DNA of 64,000 bases from Ktedonobacter racemifer DSM 44963 (lineage in GTDB: Bacteria; Chloroflexota; Ktedonobacteria; Ktedonobacterales; Ktedonobacteraceae). Both the position numbers and the translations under genes were made by a program. The notes under the pieces were generated by a model, which saw only the letters and a list, made by a program, of their open reading frames with translations, did not search any database and was not told where the DNA came from. Positions 26,471 to 35,683 of the stretch are shown piece after piece (position 1 is the first letter of the stretch; every line of letters begins with the position of its first letter). The stretch spans positions 186,001-250,000 of the forward strand of contig NZ_ADVG01000005.1 in assembly GCF_000178855.1 (NCBI RefSeq). Reading direction: 5' to 3'.

Positions 26471-27259
26471 TCAAGCATGAAAGAACTGCACCAGCACGGG
26501 AGCAAGAGCTTGCGGGGCCACATCATGCGTCTGACCTTCCAAAGTACAAAGCTTCGCGTTGGGGATGGCGTGTGCCACCGCCTGGGCTGCGTTGTGCATG
26601 AAGGAGGGAGAAGCTCCCCCGTCTATGACAAGCGTGGGGACCGTGATGGATGCCAACCGTTCTGCGGGGACAGAACCATCTCCCATGATGGCAGCATCAT
26701 AGGCCAGCGTGGGTGCCACCGACTCAAAGAGGGACCACACGGGCGTTTGGCGCATCCCGGCAACCGCTTCAGCAGGCGCTCCAAACGTGGTCATGGCGAG
26801 CGCGACGGCATCGCCCCGCCGTCCCTCCGAGAGCAAAGCCGTCAGCTCTCTCGTGTAATGCTCCGATGCCTGGCGGGCATGCTCGTCACCGGGGTTGAAC
26901 GGTGGCTCATACAACGCCAGTTTTTTGATAGCAAGATCTCGCGCGGCAGCGTAAAGAGCCAGGACCCCGCCTGAGGACATGCCAAATACGAAGGCCGCTC
27001 CCCCGGCTTCATTGATGAGTGATTCAAGGTCTTCAATCTCACGCTCAACCGCATAGGGCTGCGTATCGCTACTGTCACCACGCCCGCGCCGGTCATAGTG
27101 GAACACTGTGAAATGCTGAGCCAGGAGTGCAGCCAGTTGTACTGTCTGGGGATCGATGGCTCGATGTTGAAAGGCTCCCCCCACCAGGATGAGTGCGGGT
27201 CCCTGGCCGCTTCGATCATAGGCGATAATAGTCCCATCTTTGGAAATGACTTGAGGCAT
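26471..27259 (-). CDS. Alpha/beta hydrolase
   Basis: A 262-aa alpha/beta hydrolase. The nucleophile elbow is FGMSSGGV (Ser), an acid lies in VIDGGASP, the His is in GQTHDVAP, and GGAFQHRAI contributes the oxyanion area. Start 27259 has GAAGGAG seven nt upstream, better than the Met seven codons earlier. The substrate is unknown. It is in a minus-strand run with dihydrofolate-reductase-like genes. Confidence 0.85.
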   Translation of the reverse strand: MPQVISKDGTIIAYDRSGQGPALILVGGAFQHRAIDPQTVQLAALLAQHFTVFHYDRRGRGDSSDTQPYAVEREIEDLESLINEAGGAAFVFGMSSGGVLALYAAARDLAIKKLALYEPPFNPGDEHARQASEHYTRELTALLSEGRRGDAVALAMTTFGAPAEAVAGMRQTPVWSLFESVAPTLAYDAAIMGDGSVPAERLASITVPTLVIDGGASPSFMHNAAQAVAHAIPNAKLCTLEGQTHDVAPQALAPVLVQFFHA

Positions 27260-27446
27260 AGTATACTCCTTCTGTTTCATTTCTGCTGTTTACTTGCAAT
27301 TTGCAAGTAAATACACTCTTTTACTCTTTTGATAGGCCGCAAAAGCGGAAAGATCAGCTGTCGTCTGGCTTCGCTTCGTGGCGTTCGAGAGAGAGCTGGG
27401 TCAGGCCCAGGCACCAGCCGGTTACATGAGCCTGAGAAACCTTCCG

Positions 27447-27983
27447 TTAGTGCCTGACTGGCTCGTACCTCAGGCGCAGCATGCCAGTCTGGTACGCATG
27501 CGAATCACGAAGTTGAAGCTGAATCTGCTCCGCTTCTCGAAAGAGACGCTTGCCTTTGCCCAGGACCAGGGGTGCAACGCTGAAGTAGTACTCATCAATG
27601 AGATCATGCTGAGCAAGCAAGCCCACCAGGTCCGCGCTGCCCTGGACCAACAGGAAGCCACCAGGCTGCGTTTTCAGCTTCGCTATCTCTTCGACAATAT
27701 TCCCCGTGATGAGGTGGGAATTGTTCCAACTTGCCTCTGTCAGGGTGCTGGAAACCACATACTTGGGGACGCGGTTGAAGATGTCAGCCATTTCCCCCTC
27801 TCTGTTGGGCCAGGCCGCGGCCATTTCCTCATAGGTTGTGCGACCGAAAAGCATGGCGTCCGTGGCGCTGAGGGCACGCATGACCTCCTGGCCAATCTCT
27901 TGATCCATATAGGAGCCTGACCAGTGAAATGGCTCTTCCATCACTCCATCCAGGCTCACAATCTCTGATACACGTAGTTTCAT
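27447..27983 (-). CDS. Dihydrofolate reductase family protein
   Basis: A 178-aa RibD-C/DHFR-like protein: VSEIVSLDGVMEEPFHWSGS, the DAMLFGRTTYEEMAAAWP motif, GFLLVQGSADLVGLLAQHDL and LIDEYYFSVAPLVLGKGK. Probably an NADPH reductase of unknown substrate. Start 27983 has AAAGGAG upstream. It resembles the stop-interrupted gene at 25830-26402. Confidence 0.88.
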   Translation of the reverse strand: MKLRVSEIVSLDGVMEEPFHWSGSYMDQEIGQEVMRALSATDAMLFGRTTYEEMAAAWPNREGEMADIFNRVPKYVVSSTLTEASWNNSHLITGNIVEEIAKLKTQPGGFLLVQGSADLVGLLAQHDLIDEYYFSVAPLVLGKGKRLFREAEQIQLQLRDSHAYQTGMLRLRYEPVRH

Positions 27984-28073
27984 CCTCGGTTCTCCTTTTT
28001 CTCTTTCCTCTGTAGTCACTTGCTTCTCCACTTCTCCAGGGAGACAGCACAAGTGGAAATGCGAGAGAGGTCG

Positions 28074-28289
28074 TTACCTCTCGCCTGGTAGCGTCTCGCG
28101 ACGCTCAAGCGAGAGCAATGTCAGGTTCAAACGACCAATCGTGGCGAGCACTCCATGAAGGGCTGATTGATCCTGGAGGGGACCAAACAGTCTGGACGTG
28201 CCATCCGCCTCATGCACGATCTGCAATCCCTCCAGCCACTCCTGCCAGTTCTGGTCCAGATGCCCGTTGATGCGGATCACAATGTGCAT
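28074..28289 (-). CDS. Conserved small protein, 71 aa
   Basis: A 71-aa soluble protein: MHIVIRINGHLDQNWQEWLE, GLQIVHEADGTSRLFGPLQDQSALHGVLATIGRLNLTL. The GPLxDQxALHGVL motif is common in a small actinobacterial/chloroflexal family (from memory), often near DHFR-like or hydrolase genes; its function is unknown. GGAGG lies upstream of the ATG. Confidence 0.65.
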   Translation of the reverse strand: MHIVIRINGHLDQNWQEWLEGLQIVHEADGTSRLFGPLQDQSALHGVLATIGRLNLTLLSLERRETLPGER

Positions 28290-28479
28290 CGGTGTGCCTC
28301 CTTTCAGATCCTCCTGTTGTGCTCTGCGGTCTCACAAGAAAGAGTATAGCCTGCAAGCAGGGGAGGGGACATCGCCTGTCTTCCTGATTGAACGGCTGAT
28401 TGCTGAGGAGTGTTGGGGAATCGTGCGTAGCTCGTTGTATCTCCCCAACATCCGAGGTGCGGGGAGCGCGCAGATCGAG

Positions 28480-31400
28480 TTAGAGGAGATCTAAATGGTG
28501 GGTAGCCGCGATGGCTTCGGCGCGTCGGCTCACGTCCAGCTTGCGATAGATACTGCTGACCTGGGTCTTAATCGTATGGACGGAGACGATCAGCGTCTGA
28601 GCCATCTCAGCGTAGGTGTACCCGGCGACCAACAAACGCAGCACCTTCAACTCCTGGGGAGAGAGAGATTCGACCGTTTGTTGCCGCCCTTTGGCAGCTC
28701 GGGGTTCAGACTGGAACGTTGGCGTCTTTGCGGAGCGTCTGAGAACATGATGCGCAGCATCAGTTTCCTTCTGCTCAAAAGTTGAAAGCCACTGTGAAAG
28801 AGAGGATCGGGAAATAGCACCTGCCGCAGCACTGGAGGCATCATCTTGCCGCGTCTGCAAGAGCACTCTGAGCACCTGTTGCATAAGAGGTTCACCCGTA
28901 TCCAGGTACACACGGGCATAGCCCTCTGGCTCAGTTAGTGCGAGCAGACGAGCCGCAACATCTGCCGCTTGCTCGGGCTTTCCCGCATGGTGGAGGGCCA
29001 TGACAAAGAGCGCCATCCACTCGGGAGCTGCATCAAAAGCACCTGGCTGGTCAAAGTACTGGCTGAAGTTTGAGAGCGTCTCGACCGCCTGGGCGTACTG
29101 CTGCTGCGCCAGCAAGACGCGCACCAGCATCAGCACCTCCCATCGGCGCAGAGGATTCCAGGTCTCCGGGGAGAGCGTGCTCTGTGCGGCCCACTCCGAC
29201 GCCTCCGCCAGCTTCCCCTGCGCCAACCAGCATTGCACGCGCAGCGTGTTCACCCAGAGGGCAAAGTGGGCAAACCCCTCTTGCTCAACCAGGGCTTCGA
29301 GCCGGTGCAGGGCCTCTTCCGCGCGAGAGGGATCTCCTCTTGCCAGCGCGAGCCGCGCCGCAAAGATCTCCCCCATGGCCAGCAGCTCCACCTGTTGCCA
29401 GTCCTGCGCGCTTCGCACCATGCGTTGCAGCCAGTCAGAGGCCTCTTCCAGCCGATTCCAGGCGTAGAAGATGAAGAACAAGGTATAATAGAGATATCCT
29501 GCCAGTGCGGTGGGCCGACCGATCCGTTCTACCAGGGCAAGTGCCTCCAGACATTGCTGGTGAGCCAGATGCAACTGTGCGGCCTGGGTATAGGTCAGAG
29601 CCAGCCAGGACATCACGCGGATCGTCACCGGGGAATCTCCTGCCTCGATCATCTGCTGCTTCGCGCTCCGCAGCCGAGGGATCAAGGAAGCTCCCTCCCC
29701 CTGGTACACAGCGGCCAACCAGAAGGCGATGGAGAGCGGGATGATGTTCCAACTCACTTCTGCGTCTTGGGGGAGCGCCTCTATCTCCTGAGAGAGAAGA
29801 CGCAGACGTTTTATGTCACCATGCCTGGCGATCGTTCTGAGCTCGATCCAGGCACGCAGTAGACGCAGGCTGCGCTCGATCAACGTCACCTCGGTCTCGG
29901 AAAGCGTCCATTGCAGCGATCTGCGTAGGAGCTCTTCCATGTGCGTGAAGGTGTGCTCCACCTGGGCGACCATATTGGCATGCAGTGTTGCGTTGTTCAG
30001 ATTGACGGCGTCGATGAAGCGCAGTGCGGCACCCAGAGCTAAGCGCAAATGAGCACGCAGGACGGCATCTGGCAGTGCCACTATCCAGGTATGGACGGTG
30101 CTGACCTGCCCACGCAACCAGAAGTGAGGAGCTGCCTGCTCCATCAAGGAGGCGGCCAAAGCGTAATCAGGCGCGGAAAGCGCGTGAGCAATGGCCTCCT
30201 GCCACTCGCCCGCCGCCTCATAAAAGCTGGCTGCCCGGATGTGCAAAAGCGGAACCAATTGGGGCTGAGCAGAGTGCAAACGAGCGAGCAGTGCCTCGCG
30301 AAAGAGATCATGAAAACGGTACCACTGCCGCTGCTCATCCAGCGGCACGAGAAAGAGGTTGGCTCGCTCCACTTCCTCCAGCATCTGCTGGCACACTTCT
30401 CGCGTTGGCGCTGCCGTGATAGCCTGGCATAAGGCCGCATTCATCCTCGTCACAATCGACGTCTGGAACAGAAAGTGCTGGAGCGGAACCGGCAACGGCG
30501 CGAGAATGTCCTGCTGCACGTAGTCCAGCACAAAGCGGGAGCTGCCAGCAAAGTCCGCAATCCAGCCGGAAAGGTCCTGCTGCTTGCGCAGGGAGAGCAC
30601 TGCCAGTTGCAAACTCGCAATCCAGCCCTCTGTCCGCTTCGTGAGGATCGCCACATCATCTTCTGTGAGAGGCAGGCCCATACGTTGTAAAAGAAAGCCA
30701 GCCGCCTCCGCCTGGGTAAAACGCAAATCCTGGTTGCGAATCTCGATCAACTGACCACGAACACGCCATCGGGAAAGAGGCAGTTCTGGATCAATCCGCG
30801 TGGCGAGCACCAGATGCAGGTTGGCAGGGAGATGATCGATCAAGAAGAGCAAGGACTCGTGGATCGCCTGGTCCTTGATCACATGGTAGTCATCCAGGAT
30901 AAGAATGATCTCTGCGCCCACCTGTGCCAGTTCATTAAGTAGGGTCGTCAGGATGGTTGAAAGCGGGGGGGATGGGGCCAAACGCAGCAGGGCGAGTGCC
31001 TCTTCTCCAATCGTGGGCAAACCGGCGCGTAGGGCCGCAATGATCGAGGTCCAGAAGCGGATTGCTTCCGTGTCCAACGCGTCGAGGGAAAGCCAGGTAA
31101 CTGCCTGTTTGGCTTCCTCACGCTTTGTGCCCTCCACTCTTCCCCTGCCTGCCTGCTGCAAAGAGACTGCCCACGCTGAGAGCAACGTGGTCTTCCCACT
31201 TCCTGCAGGGGCGCAGACGAGCGTCACAGGGTGAGAGCGTGCCGCATCCAGTTCTACAAGCAAGCGAGAGCGCTCTACCAGCGAGCTGGGCAGACGAGGA
31301 GGAGAAAGCTTGGTGGAGAGCAGCACGCCTCTTTGTTCGGACGACGGCACTGGAGGCAAGGGGACCTGGGCAGGCGAGGGCTTGCTGCCTAGATCCTGTG

Positions 31401-31701
31401 CCACCTCCTCTAAGCGTGCCAGGGTCACCAGCGCGCTTCGTCCCAGATAGCGCTTGCGGGTTTGGCCCTCTTTGGTGTGATAGGCATACCAGTAGCCCAC
31501 TCCTCGTGGCCGGGACTCTTTGAGGACACTGAGATGGCCGTATTGCCCCTGGAAGGAGAAGGAGGAATGCATCGTCAACCAGGCCACCCACGGTTCCTCG
31601 TTTCCTGGGACTATCTCCTGTGGTGGATGGTTAGGGATCACAAGGACATAGATTTTGCTCTGGGCAGACCAGATGAGTGTATGGGTGGATGGTTTTGGCA
31701 T
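28480..31701 (-). CDS. MalT-type LuxR transcriptional regulator (LAL), 1073 aa
   Basis: Large ATP-dependent LuxR regulator of the MalT/LAL kind: signal-sensing P-loop NTPase, helical repeat region and C-terminal DNA-binding domain. A Walker A APAGSGKTTLL is near residue 165 after LLSTKLSPPRLPSSLVERSR; DDYHV gives Walker B. A TPR-like central region carries EASDWLQRMV and EEALHRLEALVEQ. The C-terminal HTH is LSPQELKVLRLLVAGYTYAE and so on. Residues 1-110 are an extra N-terminal domain (WYAYHTKEGQTRKRYLGRSAL). Start 31701 is preceded by GGAAAGGAGTCC. The target is unknown. Confidence 0.9.
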   Translation of the reverse strand: MPKPSTHTLIWSAQSKIYVLVIPNHPPQEIVPGNEEPWVAWLTMHSSFSFQGQYGHLSVLKESRPRGVGYWYAYHTKEGQTRKRYLGRSALVTLARLEEVAQDLGSKPSPAQVPLPPVPSSEQRGVLLSTKLSPPRLPSSLVERSRLLVELDAARSHPVTLVCAPAGSGKTTLLSAWAVSLQQAGRGRVEGTKREEAKQAVTWLSLDALDTEAIRFWTSIIAALRAGLPTIGEEALALLRLAPSPPLSTILTTLLNELAQVGAEIILILDDYHVIKDQAIHESLLFLIDHLPANLHLVLATRIDPELPLSRWRVRGQLIEIRNQDLRFTQAEAAGFLLQRMGLPLTEDDVAILTKRTEGWIASLQLAVLSLRKQQDLSGWIADFAGSSRFVLDYVQQDILAPLPVPLQHFLFQTSIVTRMNAALCQAITAAPTREVCQQMLEEVERANLFLVPLDEQRQWYRFHDLFREALLARLHSAQPQLVPLLHIRAASFYEAAGEWQEAIAHALSAPDYALAASLMEQAAPHFWLRGQVSTVHTWIVALPDAVLRAHLRLALGAALRFIDAVNLNNATLHANMVAQVEHTFTHMEELLRRSLQWTLSETEVTLIERSLRLLRAWIELRTIARHGDIKRLRLLSQEIEALPQDAEVSWNIIPLSIAFWLAAVYQGEGASLIPRLRSAKQQMIEAGDSPVTIRVMSWLALTYTQAAQLHLAHQQCLEALALVERIGRPTALAGYLYYTLFFIFYAWNRLEEASDWLQRMVRSAQDWQQVELLAMGEIFAARLALARGDPSRAEEALHRLEALVEQEGFAHFALWVNTLRVQCWLAQGKLAEASEWAAQSTLSPETWNPLRRWEVLMLVRVLLAQQQYAQAVETLSNFSQYFDQPGAFDAAPEWMALFVMALHHAGKPEQAADVAARLLALTEPEGYARVYLDTGEPLMQQVLRVLLQTRQDDASSAAAGAISRSSLSQWLSTFEQKETDAAHHVLRRSAKTPTFQSEPRAAKGRQQTVESLSPQELKVLRLLVAGYTYAEMAQTLIVSVHTIKTQVSSIYRKLDVSRRAEAIAATHHLDLL

Positions 31702-31796
31702 GGACTCCTTTCCGACCTCGGGTTTTATCCCCAACTCCCCAACATAGAGTGAGTATAGCATACGCTGGGATGAGCAGGCAAAATAGAGAGAGTAGG

Positions 31797-31955
31797 TATT
31801 GTCAACTTAATGGTAATTTCAGAGTTAATCGTACTGAATTCAGTATGAAAGTGGGGCATCAGCCCAAATTTTGTCCGAAGGAACATGCTCTGACAGACCG
31901 AAAATGAGCATCCTGTGGTGAAAGCTCATCAAGAAAAAATTTTAAGTTGACAATA
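31797..31955. mobile_element. Miniature element with IS6-type ends, 159 bp
   Basis: Perfect 14-bp inverted repeats (TATTGTCAACTTAA at 31797-31810 and its complement at 31942-31955) enclose 131 bp without a gene. The repeat matches the ends of the IS6 element at 18566-19420, so transposition in trans is plausible. It directly abuts an IS6 transposase fragment on its right. Confidence 0.6.
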
Positions 31956-31956
31956 C

Positions 31957-32144
31957 TCCATCGGTTCATCAAACGGCTGACGAAGCCAGGGATGGGATTT
32001 TTCTCTTTTGAAACGGCATGGCGAACCTTAGAAGGATACGAGGTGATGAATATGATGAGAAAAGGGCAGTTGCAAGGGGTGGAAAAAGGGGATGTGAGAG
32101 GGCAGGTCGCGCTGGTCGCCAAACTGTTTGGAGTGGCAGTCTAA
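31957..32144 (+). pseudogene. IS6-family transposase, C-terminal fragment
   Basis: Encodes HRFIKRLTKPGMGFFSFETA, then TLEGYEVMNMMRKGQLQG and VALVAKLFGVAV up to a stop at 32144. This is the C-terminal quarter of an IS6 transposase; the catalytic residues upstream have been lost where the miniature element sits. Confidence 0.7.
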
Positions 32145-32169
32145 GAACGGTTGAGAGAGTCGCTCATGT

Positions 32170-33212
32170 TCAAATTCTTTTCCTCGTACTTTTTGCAACA
32201 CAACCGTTCTTTTCACCTGGTCCCAGATATTTGATGAGATGTAGTAATGCCCCACCTTCTGGTGCAAGACGGACATTGCGGGCATGGTTGGCATAGAACA
32301 GCGGGCGTTCGAGATGCAGCACGGTACATCGCTCAGGATTGGGCTCGCGCCGAAGGGCGAGATCCAGGCAAGCGGCGTACAACGGGATGGTCCGCTCGGC
32401 ATAGGAATGCAAGATCTCTTGTGGCCCATTGATCACCAACTGAGCAGCCAGCGCTGGCGGAAGTGCCATCACAACCGCATTCGCCTGAAATGCGCTTCCA
32501 TCGGCTAGGCGGATCAGATGATACTCCTGGCCTGTTTCAATGGCGACCACTCTGGCACGAGTCTCAAGCTGTGCGCCAGCCTGGCGAGCCGTGGTTGCCA
32601 GCCCATCGGCCAAGGTTTGCCAGCCCCATCGATGCGCAGTGCATCGGGGCGTTTGCCAACAAACTCCAGGGTGACGCCTGCATCAAGCAACTGAGGAGCA
32701 TGCGTGTAGGTTGCCAGGCGTGCTCCGGCCTCAACAAACTGTCTCACCGCTGGATGGACGACGGACTGATCCAACCAGTCTTGTAGGTTCGTACCCACAA
32801 GCGTCTCCGGATTGAGCGTTGCCAGACGCACCAAGAGCTGGCCAAGTTCGGCACGACTCTCATCGTTGAGCAGACTCGTGGTACGCAAGGTGACAGCATC
32901 GCTCGGAAGACGGTGAAAGTTTCCCCGAGAGTAGACCTCATAGCGTTCTCGTTCTGATCTCTTCCCCTGGTAGATCACATCGAGGTCGCGCAGGACCGCT
33001 TCGCCAGGGCCGGTCAGATAGAGGGCATGAATGCCTCGATTGAAGAGAAAGCCGTGGCGCTCCGTGGTTATGGCTCGCCCCCCCAATTGGCCAGCCTTCT
33101 CAAGAAGGAGGACTGAGCGCCCGCCTCGTGCCAGATAGGAAGCCGCTGTCAAGCCTGCCAGGCCCCCTCCGACAATGACGGCATCAAACGGTGTGGGAGA
33201 TATTTCTTGCAT
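32170..33212 (-). pseudogene. FAD-dependent oxidoreductase (phytoene-desaturase-like), frameshifted
   Basis: Starts at 33212 with FDAVIVGGGLAGLTAASYLA, a dinucleotide-binding motif, and LLEKAGQLGGRAITT. In the middle (near 32625) one G appears deleted from a G-run in ATCGATGGGGCTGG, and the reading moves to ADGLATTARQAGAQLETRAR. The C-terminus is replaced after HLIKYLGPGEK. Two defects make it non-functional. An intact relative would be a flavin amine oxidase/desaturase-like enzyme. Confidence 0.8.
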
Positions 33213-33521
33213 GGATGATTTTTTCCTCTCTCTTTTGTCGAACTTGCATGAAGTTTTCTTCAGTGCATACACAAGACGGGGACGTATCCATTTTTGTCAC
33301 CCATGCTGAGCAGACGCATCTTTTCATCCTCCTTTCCTAAAAAACCTATACCTGAAAGGGGCGCCGCCCACGTATCACTGTACCAGAAGCGCCAGCCGAG
33401 CGGGCGGAACGAGGTGGCGCATGCCCAAGACACCTCGCTGCATGACGCTTGACGTATATGGTCAGTGCAACGTGAGCAAAAACGCCTGTGGGCTTGCAAA
33501 AGGGAAAAATCTGAGTGTACC

Positions 33522-33770
33522 TCAGCTACGGCCATCCGGCATGCGGTGCCGGCTGATAGCGTAGCCGAAGAGGACCGCAAGAAAGTCGATCACCTCGTAG
33601 CGCCAGAAACGCCGTCGGGCAAAGCGTACCTCGTCGCTGATTTTCGTCAGGATGCCGTGCTTCCGCAGGTATGAGACGATCACCACTACTTCGCCAAACC
33701 ATGAGGGCAATGAGGGGCGGGACTCCGAAGTCGTCTGGATATTCACCGAGCCATTGGCGATACTTGTCAT
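33522..33770 (-). pseudogene. IS1380-type transposase, N-terminal fragment
   Basis: An 82-aa frame (ESRPSLPSWFGEVVVIVSYL, RFARRRFWRYEVIDFLAVLFG) resembling the start of an IS1380/IS4-like transposase. The frame then breaks and no catalytic part follows. Low information beyond that. Confidence 0.5.
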
Positions 33771-34095
33771 GCTTACCTCCTTGTTGAGAACTGTTGTATG
33801 TTTTCTCTTCTAAGGAGGCATATTTCTACGCCGGTTTGCCACGGGTTACATCTCGTTGCGCAAGTCGTGGGTTCCTCATCAAGAAGGCATATTTTTAGGT
33901 TGGCTTGCTACAGATTACACCTCGTTGCGCAATTCGTGGGCATAGGGATTGTACGTAGTAATAAAATAGGATATGCTTAACGGGGTTAGTTCTTACTCTA
34001 ACTTTGCACTTTTCCAAAGAGGGATTTGAGGGCAAGCAGGCGCTGTGGTACAAAGGATAGACACAAAACACAACCTTTGTCCAGAGAGGTCTGCC

Positions 34096-35345
34096 ATGCC
34101 CCTGCCCATTATATGTACCTATGAACGTTTGCAGCAATACTTAACGAGCTATCGTGACGTGTTCTCCAAGCCGCAGTACAAGTACTTTGTGATCGTCTTG
34201 CTCGGCTTCATCCAATGCCAAGGAGCGCGAACGCTTTCTGGTTTGCGGCACGGTGTGGCGGAAGCAGGCAGCCTTTCAGGGCTCAGTCGCTTCTTGGCGC
34301 GAGCCCCTTGGGACGCAGAAGCTCTGGCGAAGCTTTGGCAAGAGCGTTTTCGCACCCAGATGATGCCAGCGGTGCGAGCAGAACGGACTCGTCAACAGGA
34401 AGGGCAGCCCAAACGTCGTGGGCGTCCCAAGACCCCGTTGTGACAGGGTATCTGATTGGAGACGGCTCAACGATGCTCAAAGAGAAAGGTCGCGAGATGG
34501 AGGGCATCGGCCAGCACCACTCAACGACCCATGCACAGCGAGTAAGAGGCCATAGCCTGGTCCAGGGGCTCTATATGCTTCTGGGACAACGATGCCCAAC
34601 CGCTCCGCGTCTCTATCGGCAACAGGCGGTGTGCACGCGCGAGCAGGTCCCCTTCCAGAGCAAGATCGATCTGATGATCCAAACGATCCAGCACTTTGAA
34701 CCTACACCAGGGACGCTTACACACGTTTTGCTTGATAGCTGGTAGAGTGCGAAAGCAATCTGGAAAGTCGCACGCGATCGCCATTTCTTGATCACCACTG
34801 GGATCAAGAGCAATCGCAGTTTGCGTGTTGCCGATGCAAGCCAGCCCAACGGATGGAGGTGGCAGCAACTCAACGATTATGTTGCTCAGTTGTGCCCCGA
34901 GGACTATGTTCAACTTCCCTGGCCACGTGGAGAGGCGTCTGAGAGCGTGTACGTGCATGTCGCCTCCACGCGCGTACGTAAGCTGTACTGCTGTCAGGTG
35001 ATCATCGTCCGCCGATCGCTTTCCGAACCTCTCAAGCTAGCACGGTATTGGGCTTCTAGCGACTTGGAGGCTTCTGTTGAACGCCTGGTGGAGCATATCA
35101 GTACACGCTGGGACATTGAGGTCCTTTTCGCTGATGGGAAGGAGGAGCTGGGCCTGGACCAGTATCAGCTCATGAGTGCCACCGCGCTCGTACGTTTCTG
35201 GAGCCTGGCCCTGCTCGCCTATGTGTTTCTCGACGAAGAGCGGACACGGTTGCGAGCCTCACAGCAACGCCCTATTACGATTGGCGAGACACGTCGGGAA
35301 CTCCAACGTCTGCATCGACGACAGTTCCTGCTTTGGCTCATATAA
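34096..35345 (+). pseudogene. IS701/IS4-like DDE transposase, broken
   Basis: Starts MPLPIICTYERLQQYLTSYR. A single-base deletion near 34433 shifts the frame (RPKTPL then DPVVTGYLIGDGST), and an in-frame TAG at 34743-34745 replaces a Tyr codon (LLDSW then SAKAIWKVARDRHFLITTG). A third possible defect is Asp to Gly in the catalytic DD pair. The C-terminus (HISTRWDIEVLFADGKEELG and LALLAYVFLDEER) is intact. Confidence 0.8.
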
Positions 35346-35683
35346 TAGTTTGAGTGTAACCATTCCAAGAGGTGATCCCTCTGGGGGATATACTGGTGCG
35401 AGGAGTGGGAGAGCCGACGTTTAGGCTTGTGGCCTGTTCCGAAAAGCTGAACAGTGACCTCCTGGGAGAGACGGCTCCCCGCCTACCAGGGCACCAAGGG
35501 TCTATGAGGCTTGTTGCAACCGTCAGCGGTTCCTCGAAAGGGAAGCGCCTGACGAGATTGCCTATCCGGCATGAGCTGACGCTCGTCCTGGCAGGTTGGG
35601 TTTCTCACTCGCCGATCGAAGTCGCAAGGGTACATCGGAGAATATAGACAGGGATGGAAAGAGCCAGCGAAAGCAGGTGCGCG
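35346..35683 (+). ncRNA. Candidate bridge RNA region of IS110 element
   Basis: A 338-nt stretch without a gene directly upstream of the IS110-family recombinase. In the IS110 group this position encodes the bridge RNA that brings target and donor together. No loop sequence was identified with certainty, so this rests on position and length only. Confidence 0.35.

Noticed and set aside
28495..31752. Several plus-strand frames antisense to the LuxR/MalT gene
   Set aside because: Mirror frames of a GC-rich, strongly coding gene; no motifs of their own.
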